Shown here piece after piece: positions 1-5,947 of a stretch of DNA of 8,122 nt. Position 1 is the first letter of the stretch. Every line of letters begins with the position of its first letter. The DNA is taken from the NCBI GenBank assembly GCA_023381095.1, contig JAMCTO010000087.1:1-8122 (forward strand). The letters are read 5' to 3'. This stretch comes from Bacillota bacterium (GTDB lineage: Bacteria > Bacillota > Sulfobacillia > Sulfobacillales > Sulfobacillaceae). Both the position numbers and the translations under genes were made by a program. The notes beneath the pieces are model-generated. The model made no database searches. It was not told where the DNA came from and saw nothing but the letters and a program-made list of their open reading frames with translations.

Positions 1-692
1 TTTGTGACCACCGCCGATCTCCTCCCAACACTCGGCGACGGCTTGCTTGAATGGAACAAATTTCGGATAGCAGCGGCCATGAAGGCGTTCGGTTTTGACA
101 AACTTCCCCAAGCGGTCAATGAAGTTAAAATTGGGGGAATACGCGGGCACCCAGAGCCAGGTGATGTCGAGGCATTGCGCTGGTGCCGTGCGTTGTCGAG
201 GATCATCGTGATGGGCAGTTCGGCAGACCGTGCGGCGAGCTTTTCCAGAAGCGTCACCACACGGAGACTGTGACTATACGTGTCATTAGCGACCGTGATC
301 ACGTCGTGTACGTGCCCAAGGCAGGAAAGCGTTGAAGCCCGAAGGGGGCAGGCACCAGAGATAGCTCAGCCGGGCCCCTAAAACAAAGGGTGCCGCGCCG
401 ACGAAACCGACGTGACGTTGCCCCGCTTGGGCTTCGTCTAATCCGAAAGTGAATCGCGTATCCAGGAATGGCTGTTGGGCGACCGGGTCCGCTTTGGCGG
501 GGAATGGGCCGGTTTTACGATGGCTAACCCCGTTTTTTGCCATTCACGGAATCAGGGCGGGACTCCGTTTAATCCCCGTCAAAAATTCAATGCGGTCCCC
601 CGCTTCTGACACCGTCTGCGGGGGATAAGCGGTGAACTCTTCCACCTCCAGATCCCCCGTTTGATAAGCCTTGATGTAGGACCGGACAGCCA
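1..692 (-). pseudogene. Decayed IS630-type transposase remnant, both ends truncated
   Basis: Conceptual translation of the minus strand gives pieces of an IS630-type transposase in changing frames. An N-terminal piece (about 687-544, RSYIKAYQTGDLE ... GIKRSP) ends in an in-frame TGA at 546-544. The next piece (543 to about 330) carries AKNGVSHRKTG, GQRHV and YLWC. A frameshifted piece (about 306-177) carries VITVANDTYSHSL and ILDNARHQR. After a second frameshift with apparent loss of about 15-20 codons, a last piece (about 173-1) carries VPAYSPNFNFIDRLGKF. The first catalytic Asp, expected in FVDAAHFV, is Gly (FVGAAPFV, codon 399-397), and the third acidic residue reads Asp (FIDRLG) where IERLW is usual. 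The second Asp (LDNAR, codon 197-195) remains. It is clearly inactive. The real C-terminus and right end lie outside the window, and the 5' end is lost next to the ribokinase stop. No terminal inverted repeats were found. Family assignment is from remembered motifs. Confidence 0.85.
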
Positions 693-704
693 ATCCGCCA
701 GCTT

Positions 705-1604
705 TTAACCGATGACCTCTTTTAGCCACGGAAAGGAACTTTGAGCTCCCTCTTTGGCAGTGGATAGCGCGGCCGCCCGATTGGCCACGCGAATCGCATC
801 GCTTAATGCCTCCCCCCTATCCAGTCCCGCTGCCAAAGCCCCCGCAAAAGCATCCCCGGCACCTACCGCATCAACGGCCGCAACTTCCTCAGCCGGCAAG
901 TAGAAGAGGCCGCGGGCCGTGGCCCATACCACCCCTTGAGACCCCAATTTCACAATTCCCACCTCGGCCCCCCGTGCCCGTAAATGACGCGCAGCAATTT
1001 TGGCGCTGCGTACATCGGTCACCGCTCCACCGACCAAAATCTCGGCTTCCCCTTGGTTGGGCGTCACAACATCCGCTTTAAATAACGATTTGGGAAAATT
1101 TTTCGAAGCTGGCGCGGGATCCCAAATGACCCGGGCCCCTACCTTTTTCGCGGTCAATATTGCCCTTTCCACCACGTCAAGGGGAATTTCACACTGCACC
1201 ACCAAAACATCTCTCGGTCCCAATATTTGCTGCAAATCCGTTAGAGCGTCGGTCCCCACTTCCCCATTGGCACCAGGGACCACAGTGATCGCGTTTTGCC
1301 CTCCATCCTCGACGACAATAAAAGCCAAACCCGTAGCCGAAGTTTTACTGACCCCAATATGGCTCAGATCGACACCGTCTTGCCGTAAAAACTTTAACGC
1401 TTGCATAGCAAACGCATCTTCGCCCACCATCCCTAACATAATTGTGTGGGCGCCCATCCTGCATGCTGCCAATGCCTGATTCGCACCTTTACCACCAGGC
1501 AGTGCTAACATCCCATGGGCCAAGCGAGTCTCTCCCGGAACCGGTATTTTATCAATGCGGGCCACCAGATCCAGGTTGATGCTCCCTAATACGACGACAC
1601 TCAT
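705..1604 (-). CDS. rbsK: Ribokinase (PfkB-family carbohydrate kinase)
   Basis: This is a cytoplasmic PfkB-fold sugar kinase of 299 residues, close to the usual ribokinase length. It is expected to phosphorylate ribose to ribose 5-phosphate with ATP. Visible landmarks, numbered from the chosen start, are GSINLD at 7-12, the sugar-binding GGKGANQ at 37-43, DPAPA at 162-166, TPNQGEAE at 181-188 (the usual TPN-E segment), KLGSQG at 219-224, and the anion-hole/catalytic motif DAVGAGDAF at 245-253 with the base Asp251. The C-terminal ALSTAKEGAQSSFP matches the ribokinase tail. The frame is open upstream to 1712, but ATG 1604 gives the normal family N-terminus (MSVVVLGSIN) and the extra 36 residues look like leader. 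There is no strong Shine-Dalgarno at the usual distance; a GAGGGGAG lies about 20 bases upstream. No rbsD or sugar transporter is in the window, so specificity for another pentose or nucleoside is possible. Decayed transposase sequence follows the stop directly. Confidence 0.9.
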   Translation of the reverse strand: MSVVVLGSINLDLVARIDKIPVPGETRLAHGMLALPGGKGANQALAACRMGAHTIMLGMVGEDAFAMQALKFLRQDGVDLSHIGVSKTSATGLAFIVVEDGGQNAITVVPGANGEVGTDALTDLQQILGPRDVLVVQCEIPLDVVERAILTAKKVGARVIWDPAPASKNFPKSLFKADVVTPNQGEAEILVGGAVTDVRSAKIAARHLRARGAEVGIVKLGSQGVVWATARGLFYLPAEEVAAVDAVGAGDAFAGALAAGLDRGEALSDAIRVANRAAALSTAKEGAQSSFPWLKEVIG

Positions 1605-1772
1605 TTGGACCCGAGTGTTATCCGCACTCCCCTCACCCCACCATCCGACAACGCAGATTATTTTTAGATTAAGTACTTCGCCTATTTGAGACAAATTTCC
1701 TCTCGAACTCACTCTCTACCTTCAAAGATGATATCATCAATCACATACTACTAGTGTAAAAAGAGGGACAAC
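1605..1772. promoter_or_regulatory. Divergent control region between rbsK and the serine hydrolase
   Basis: This 168-base gap must hold the promoters of both flanking genes. Toward rbsK (minus) a weak candidate is TTGTCT (1694-1689), 17 bases, TAATCT (1671-1666). A small hairpin, GAGTG 1613-1617 with CACTC 1625-1629, sits between the purine-rich stretch and the rbsK ATG and could affect start access. Toward the hydrolase (plus) a weak candidate is TTCAAA (1721-1726), 17 bases, CATACT (1744-1749). The spacer of the plus-strand candidate contains the 12-base perfect palindrome GATGATATCATC at 1727-1738, which is placed like an operator. The hydrolase ribosome binding site is AGAGGGA at 1762-1768. 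None of the hexamers is close to consensus, so only the region call is firm. Confidence 0.4.
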
Positions 1773-2555
1773 ATGAACTTTGCCACTTGGCTTGACGCTG
1801 CACCCGGCCGATACGGGGTTTTTGCATTAAATTTGGTCAACGGGAAGTCCGTGAGCTACCACGAAAAAGATATCTTCCCCTCCGCCAGCACCATCAAAGT
1901 GCCCATTATGATTGAGGTGTTTCGCCGAGTCGAAGAGGACCATTTATCCCTAGATAGCTTGCTCACTCTTCGTGCTGAAGATCAAGTCGGTGGTTCTGGG
2001 ATTCTCTTTGATTTGACTCCCGGTTCGGCCTATTCGCTCCGCGATTTAACCACCTTGATGATCACCGTATCAGACAACACGGCAACCAACCTATTAATAG
2101 ACTATCTCGGGGTCGATGCGGTCAACGCCACCATGCGGCGGCTGGGAGCACATGATACCGTCTTGGAACGGCGTTTACAACGCGTGCCTGTGGAGCGTCC
2201 CACAGTCAATCGTACCACCCCTTATGATCTAGCGCTCATGATGGAACAGTTAGCCAAGGGTGAGTGCATCTCCTTGGCCGTGAGTGAACGCATGGTAAGT
2301 TTGCTAAAACAATGCCAAGCCCCTATAAGCATTACCGCCCTCGAGGCACGCTCAACCTTTTGTGGCCAACCACCGACTGTCACTGTGGCCCACAAAACCG
2401 GGTCGCTATCCGACGCCAATCACGATGCTGGCATCGTGTATTCCCATGACGGATTAGCCTATGTTGCCGCCATCATGAGCGATGGCGCCCCCCATGATGC
2501 TTTGGCCCCGGTACTGCGCCGGATCGGTCGAGCCCTGCCCCAACTCCTTCGTTAG
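1773..2555 (+). CDS. Class A beta-lactamase-like serine hydrolase without signal peptide
   Basis: This 260-residue protein has the penicillin-binding/beta-lactamase fold signature set: S-x-x-K at 39-42 (STIK, nucleophile Ser39), GGSGIL at 73-78, S-D-N at 100-102 and K-T-G-S at 208-211. In true class A beta-lactamases a general-base Glu lies four residues before Asn in the omega loop (E-x-x-L-N). Here the segment is VERPTVN (140-146), which puts Arg142 at the Glu position and Glu141 one residue earlier. Deacylation of beta-lactams may therefore be poor, and the protein may be a peptidase/esterase-like relative. The N-terminus, MNFATWLDAAPG, shows no signal peptide or lipobox, so a cytoplasmic location is implied unless the start is wrong. 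AGAGGGA at 1762-1768 supports the ATG. The stop overlaps that of the convergent CBS gene. Antibiotic resistance cannot be inferred from this. Confidence 0.85.
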   Translation: MNFATWLDAAPGRYGVFALNLVNGKSVSYHEKDIFPSASTIKVPIMIEVFRRVEEDHLSLDSLLTLRAEDQVGGSGILFDLTPGSAYSLRDLTTLMITVSDNTATNLLIDYLGVDAVNATMRRLGAHDTVLERRLQRVPVERPTVNRTTPYDLALMMEQLAKGECISLAVSERMVSLLKQCQAPISITALEARSTFCGQPPTVTVAHKTGSLSDANHDAGIVYSHDGLAYVAAIMSDGAPHDALAPVLRRIGRALPQLLR

Positions 2556-2565
2556 GGAGTTGGGG
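2538..2565. terminator. Hairpin spanning the overlapping convergent stop codons
   Basis: CCCCAACTCC (2538-2547) and GGAGTTGGGG (2556-2565) form a perfect 10-bp stem around the 8-base loop TTCGTTAG. The loop contains the TAG stop of the hydrolase (2553-2555) and the reversed TAA stop of the CBS gene (2554-2552), so each arm lies in the end of one coding sequence. The position between convergent genes points to a two-way transcription stop or an RNA 3' end barrier. There is no T-tract on either side, so classical intrinsic termination is uncertain. Confidence 0.55.
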
Positions 2566-3019
2566 AATCCACCCGACGGACTAGCCAGCGCACAATGTCA
2601 TTGCGAGTGACGACTCCCAATAAGCGACCATGCTCAATGACAAACACTCGGCGAATACTTTGCCGCAACATCAAATCGGCAATTTCGCCGACGGGAGTTG
2701 CGGGTGCCACCGTAACTGGAGCCCGACTCATCATTTTTTCTACCGATTGCTTAAGGAGGTGGTCACGGTCCTCCCGCCATACATTTTCGTCAATCACCAC
2801 ATGTGTAGGGCCTAATAGGGTATGGTACACTTTCTGCGCTTTTTGCTGAACAGCGCGCAACACATCGCCTCCGGTGATAACACCGACCAGATGATCCTTG
2901 GCATCCACCACCGGCAGCCCGCTAATGGTATGCTCTTTCAATAACGCCACGGCCTGGCCTATCGTCGCTGCGGAAGAGATTTTTATTACGTCATGAGTCA
3001 TGATTTCTCTCGCTATCAC
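2552..3019 (-). CDS. Two-CBS-domain protein (nucleotide-sensing regulator)
   Basis: This 155-residue protein is built almost only of two CBS domains, about residues 3-57 and 95-148, with a 35-residue linker. The first begins AREIMTHDVIKISSAATI and contains SGLPVVD and LVGVITGGDVLRA. The second contains MMSRAPVTVAPATPVGEIADLM, RRVFVIE and LLGVVTRNDIVRWL. Such pairs form a Bateman module that usually binds adenine nucleotides (AMP, ATP, SAM) and controls a partner protein. No catalytic domain is fused here, so the partner is unknown. The start is GTG at 3019, chosen because AGGGGAGGG (3034-3026) sits six bases before it. The gene diverges from the MFS transporter and converges on the serine hydrolase, overlapping it by three bases. 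Confidence 0.92.
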   Translation of the reverse strand: MIAREIMTHDVIKISSAATIGQAVALLKEHTISGLPVVDAKDHLVGVITGGDVLRAVQQKAQKVYHTLLGPTHVVIDENVWREDRDHLLKQSVEKMMSRAPVTVAPATPVGEIADLMLRQSIRRVFVIEHGRLLGVVTRNDIVRWLVRRVDSPTP

Positions 3020-3025
3020 ATCGAT

Positions 3026-3034
3026 CCCTCCCCT
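3026..3034 (-). promoter_or_regulatory. Strong ribosome binding site that fixes the GTG start of the CBS gene
   Basis: AGGGGAGGG on the minus strand lies six bases before GTG 3019. The next in-frame ATG (codon 7) has no such site, so GTG is the preferred start. Confidence 0.7.
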
Positions 3035-3055
3035 ATCCGTCGACTTCCCATTTCG

Positions 3056-3079
3056 ATTGTACCGCAGTTCTGATACAAT
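3056..3079. promoter_or_regulatory. Face-to-face -10 elements of the divergent CBS/MFS promoters
   Basis: On the plus strand TGATACAAT (3071-3079) is an extended -10 (TG-n-TACAAT, five of six bases to consensus), with a weak -35 (TTTCGA, 3051-3056) 17 bases upstream. It should drive the MFS gene, with transcription starting near 3086. On the minus strand TACAAT (3061-3056) is an identical hexamer pointing at the CBS gene, with no clear -35. The two hexamers form a 6-12-6 inverted repeat, which could also be a regulator site. The plus-strand promoter is the better supported. Confidence 0.5.
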
Positions 3080-3087
3080 GGCTTCGG

Positions 3088-3101
3088 TAGTTTACCAACT
3101 A
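3088..3101 (+). promoter_or_regulatory. Inverted repeat just after the MFS transcription start (operator candidate)
   Basis: TAGTT (3088-3092), spacer TACC and AACTA (3097-3101) form a 5-4-5 inverted repeat between the predicted start of transcription and the AGAAGGAG ribosome binding site (3103-3110). A repressor bound here would block the transporter gene. The repeat is short and could be chance. Confidence 0.3.
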
Positions 3102-3119
3102 TAGAAGGAGCAGGGGCAG

Positions 3120-4322
3120 ATGCGGATCTGGAACCAACTCGTCGACCCCACTCTTCCCCGTGCCTTTTATGTGCTATTAATCGGACGTTTCTTTAACCTG
3201 GTAGGAAATTCTCTGGTGTTCCCTTTCATCACCATTTATCTAGCCGAGCGTCTTCATGCTCCCATGAGCACAGTCGGTATCGTGATGACATTTTACGGCG
3301 GCGCTCAAGTCTTATCGGTATTGGTTGGCGGTGTCTGGAGCGACAAACTAGGGCGCAGACGGGTGATGTTGTTATCGCTCATCTTAGGCGCTGCCTTTAC
3401 GTTCCTCATGGGACTGTCCGTCAACTCTGCGCTGCTAATTGTGTTCTTAACCGGGATGGGATTTACCGTGCCTTTATTCCAACCTGCCTCTATGGCAGCG
3501 GTGGGCGACATGGTGCCACCGGATCGTTTGAGTTATGCGTACGGACTAATGAGAATGGCCAGCAATGCCGGCATTATCATTGGCCCCATGCTAGGGGGAT
3601 TTTTAGCTGACCACTCCTTTTTCTTGATATTTGCCCTGGACGCATTATCCATGATAGGTTTTTTAATTGTTATTTGGACCTCCATAGCAGAAACCCGCCC
3701 CGTTGCAACCCCTACCCATACACCGAGCCGACTTCGCGATGTGGCTCGCGATCCCTTGTTTCTTCGCTTTGCCGGTTTGTGGGGCCTGACAAGTCTCGTG
3801 TACTCCCAGTTGTTCATGGTAGTTCCGGCATATCTTCACTTGCAGCTTGGGTACCCTCCAAGTGTGTTTGGCTATCTAGCCGCAGAAAATGCGGTATTAG
3901 TCGTCACCTTACAGCTGCCTATCACCCGCATCACCCGTCATCTGGCGCAGCCGACACTGATGGCGTTGGGCACCCTTTGCTACGGAACAGGATTTTGGCT
4001 GATGTTAAGCGGCCATGAAGTTACGGTATTTGCCGCCGCCGTCTTGGTTATTACTGTGGGAGAAAATTTCATCAACCCTGCGGCCTCAGCATGGGTCGCC
4101 GATCGGGCACCAGAAAATCTTCGAGGACGCTATATGGGATTTTTCAGCCTAGCCAATCGGGCCGGTTTTGCCGTCGGGCCCCTCACAGGAGGATTTTTGA
4201 TGGGCTTCGGGATTTTACCTTGGCTAGGCACCACGGGCGCCTTAGGATTTGTGGCGTCTTTGGGATACCAACGATTTTCCCGGAAAAATTCCCAAGCCTC
4301 ATCATTAGGCTTTCCCTTATAG
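3120..4322 (+). CDS. Major facilitator superfamily transporter (exporter type)
   Basis: This 400-residue inner-membrane protein has about 12 hydrophobic segments in two halves joined by a polar central loop (about 190-212, ETRPVATPTHTPSRLRDVAR). MFS motif A is clear between helices 2 and 3 (GGVWSDKLGRRRV, 70-82). GPMLGG at 155-160 in helix 5 resembles the antiporter motif C, and GPLTGG at 353-358 is its counterpart in the second half. The N-terminal GRFFNLVGNSLVFPFITIYL (22-41) resembles drug or small-molecule proton antiporters of the MdtH/YfkF type. Export of a drug or metabolite with proton exchange is a family-level inference; the substrate is not visible. The start is well supported by AGAAGGAG nine bases upstream and an extended -10 promoter. 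It diverges from the CBS gene, which may share its control. No terminator hairpin is evident after the stop. Confidence 0.9.
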   Translation: MRIWNQLVDPTLPRAFYVLLIGRFFNLVGNSLVFPFITIYLAERLHAPMSTVGIVMTFYGGAQVLSVLVGGVWSDKLGRRRVMLLSLILGAAFTFLMGLSVNSALLIVFLTGMGFTVPLFQPASMAAVGDMVPPDRLSYAYGLMRMASNAGIIIGPMLGGFLADHSFFLIFALDALSMIGFLIVIWTSIAETRPVATPTHTPSRLRDVARDPLFLRFAGLWGLTSLVYSQLFMVVPAYLHLQLGYPPSVFGYLAAENAVLVVTLQLPITRITRHLAQPTLMALGTLCYGTGFWLMLSGHEVTVFAAAVLVITVGENFINPAASAWVADRAPENLRGRYMGFFSLANRAGFAVGPLTGGFLMGFGILPWLGTTGALGFVASLGYQRFSRKNSQASSLGFPL

Positions 4323-4353
4323 CCATCATCGCCCAACCACCAAACAACAATAT

Positions 4354-4373
4354 CAATATTAACTTTAATATTG
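4354..4373. promoter_or_regulatory. AT-rich 20-bp palindrome upstream of the DUF2089 promoter
   Basis: CAATATTAA (4354-4362), CT, TTAATATTG (4365-4373) is a perfect 9-2-9 inverted repeat, followed at once by the palindrome TTAATTAA (4374-4381). It sits about 50-65 bases before the predicted transcription start. That fits an activator or repressor site, and the AT-rich stretch next to the -35 could act as an UP element. The stem is only A-T pairs apart from the outer C-G, so a transcription terminator for the MFS gene is unlikely. Confidence 0.5.
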
Positions 4374-4385
4374 TTAATTAACCAC

Positions 4386-4414
4386 TTGCATTTTTTTGAT
4401 CTCCATTATATGAT
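4386..4414 (+). promoter_or_regulatory. Predicted promoter of the DUF2089/beta-solenoid unit
   Basis: TTGCAT (4386-4391), a 17-base spacer and TATGAT (4409-4414, five of six to consensus) form a sigma-A-like promoter. Transcription would start near 4421, giving a short leader that just contains the ribosome binding site GGGAGG (4424-4429) before ATG 4438. Confidence 0.5.
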
Positions 4415-4437
4415 CGAAACATAGGGAGGCGGTAAGT

Positions 4438-4848
4438 ATGGCAAAAATGTTGACGACCTGTCCGAGCTGTCGACATTCGTTGGCAATCACGGAATTGACC
4501 TGTCCACACTGCCACATCACCATTCGCGGTCAATTCGAAAGCCATCCCAGCCTCGAATTAACCGAAGAGCAAATGGCCTTTTTAAAGGTGTTTGTGGTCA
4601 GTCGAGGCAATCTCAAAGAAATAGAGAGGATCCTAGGCATCTCTTATCCGACCGTTCGCAGCAAATTGGATCAGTTAGTGGAGGTCTTCCAACCCGACAC
4701 AGAAGTTTCCATAACTAAGGACCGATCCGCAGATCGGCGCCACATATTGGAACAAATACAAAGTGGAAAACTCGGGGTTGCCGAAGGTCTAAAACTTTTG
4801 CAATCGGGGTCCATGCTTAATGATGTCAATGTGAAAGATACGCTGTAA
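4438..4848 (+). CDS. DUF2089-family zinc-ribbon/HTH protein with C-terminal SHOCT-like tail
   Basis: This 136-residue protein starts with a zinc ribbon (CPSC at 8-11, CPHC at 22-25). The DUF2089 core follows: IRGQFE at 29-34, LTEEQMAFLKVFVVSRGNLKE about 41-61, and IERILGISYPTVRSKLDQL at 62-80, which reads as a sigma-factor-like helix-turn-helix. The C-terminal segment ILEQIQSGKLGVAEGLKLLQ (103-122) resembles the short helical SHOCT-like module. The family is widespread in Firmicutes and treated as a putative transcription regulator; no target is established here. GGGAGG eight bases upstream supports the start. The next gene follows after 26 bases with its own ribosome binding site and ends in a matching C-terminal module, so the two probably form an operon and may interact. 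The upstream palindrome could be its own binding site. Confidence 0.88.
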   Translation: MAKMLTTCPSCRHSLAITELTCPHCHITIRGQFESHPSLELTEEQMAFLKVFVVSRGNLKEIERILGISYPTVRSKLDQLVEVFQPDTEVSITKDRSADRRHILEQIQSGKLGVAEGLKLLQSGSMLNDVNVKDTL

Positions 4849-4860
4849 CTACTCTGTCCC

Positions 4861-4868
4861 AAAAGGAG
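4861..4868 (+). promoter_or_regulatory. Ribosome binding site showing the true start of the beta-solenoid gene
   Basis: AAAAGGAG lies six bases before ATG 4875. No comparable site precedes TTG 5076 or ATG 5106 downstream of the amber codon, so the gene evidently began at 4875. Confidence 0.7.
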
Positions 4869-4874
4869 TCTATT

Positions 4875-5939
4875 ATGATACAAGAAGTCGCCATAAAGTT
4901 AAAAAAAGCCAAGGTGCATATTGCTCCCAGTCCCGATGACGATGTGCATATCGTAAGCGGGGTTCCCCTTAACCAAGAACGCACCGGCAATCAGATCACC
5001 ATTGAATATGATCAACCCTAGTCCTACTCTGTCTCTCTGGCCCTGCCTGCCAGTGTACGCTCGCTAGATTTCAACTTGGGCTGGGGACCCGCAACCATTG
5101 TCTCAATGAATCTTACGGACGCTGACATTAACATGGGGTTAGGAAACCTCGTTGTCACGGCCTGCCAAGGAAAATTCGACGTAAATGTCGGCAAAGGCAA
5201 TGTCACTATGCAACAGCTTGACGGCGAAATTGAGATCAATGCCGGTCTAGGGGCAGTTTTTTTGCAACAAGTGACGGCCAACGGCGGTATTAACGACGGG
5301 TTAGGGGATATTACGCTGGAAAACTGTCGCGGGTCCTTGGATGTTAACGCAGGCAAGGGCGATATTAGAGGTTCAGGAACAAGCGGACATATGGAAGTAA
5401 ACGCCGGAATGGGATCAATTCTCTTCACCGACAGCCATCATCTGTCTTTGGAGGCGCATGGCGGTTTTGGGCAAATTAAGCTAATGGGCGGCATTCTGGA
5501 CAATGTGCAATGTGAGTCAGGCATTGGCTCCGTGACGGTGGAGGCCAGGGTGGACCAATTGAATGTCGATATTAAAAATCGCGGTGACATCCATGTGAAC
5601 ATTCCCACCACACAGGGAGCACGAATTGAGGCTAGCACCGATCAGGGGCGCGTGGTTTCCCAGATGGAATTGGTAGAAGTGAACAATCCAGGCCCGGCTC
5701 GAGGCCATCGCCTCGTCGGCTCTACCGGAGACGGATCTACCCATATTGCCCTGCATACACGTCGGGGTTCCATCACTCTAGGACACTTCGCTGAACCTGA
5801 TGGGCTAAAGGTCGAGGAAGACCCCAGCGAAGCGGCAACCTTGGACCCGCGACTGCAAATTTTAGAGCAATTACAGCAAGGACATCTCACAATAGATGAA
5901 GCCGATGCCCTGCTGTTGCAGTTGGACGAAAACGCCTAA
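4875..5939 (+). CDS. DUF4097-like beta-solenoid protein, frame interrupted by an amber codon
   Basis: From ATG 4875 the frame encodes 48 residues (MIQEVAIKLKKAKVHIAPSP...), meets TAG at 5019-5021, and continues open in the same frame for 305 codons to TAA 5937-5939. The part after the stop (SYSVSLALPASVRSLDFNLG...) reads as a natural continuation of a DUF4097-type protein, so one gene of about 354 codons has been broken by a single codon. It could come from CAG or AAG by one change. Nine Gly-x-Gly motifs (codons 69 to 218) recur every 18-19 residues, the signature of a beta-solenoid. The last 31 residues (324-354) hold a SHOCT-like module, ILEQLQQGHLTIDEADALLL. There is no signal peptide, so it is probably cytoplasmic. 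Without readthrough a product might arise by weak restart at TTG 5076 or ATG 5106. It resembles the B. subtilis YvlB type in domain content. A sequencing error is possible. Confidence 0.75.
5013..5029 (+). repeat. Dispersed repeat word, copy 1 (contains the amber codon)
   Basis: CAACCCTAGTCCTACTC is identical over 17 bases to copy 2 at 6434-6450 and shares 15 bases (ACCCTAGTCCTACTC) with the inverted copy 3. In the beta-solenoid frame it reads CAA-CCC-TAG-TCC-TAC-TC, so the repeat supplies the premature stop. Confidence 0.6.
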
Positions 5940-5947
5940 CAATCTGG

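Noticed and set aside
4..273. An 89-codon plus-strand open frame at the window start
   Set aside because: It is antisense to the transposase remnant, whose motifs (LDNAR, YSPNFN) are clear on the minus strand.
1000..1479. A 159-codon plus-strand open frame antisense to rbsK
   Set aside because: It is fully inside the ribokinase coding region, has no recognisable domain, and rbsK motifs explain the DNA.
1618..1626. TTATCCGCA, one base from a DnaA box
   Set aside because: It is a single imperfect copy with no cluster or origin-like AT-rich DNA; it is better explained as the hairpin loop region before rbsK.
1605..1712. An N-terminal extension of ribokinase from ATG 1712
   Set aside because: The 36 extra residues show no family similarity and cover the likely promoter; the family N-terminus starts at 1604.
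4849..5033. Direct repeat CTACTCTGTC at 4849-4858 and 5024-5033
   Set aside because: Ten bases is short enough to recur by chance in this window; it is noted only because the second copy adjoins the amber-containing word.
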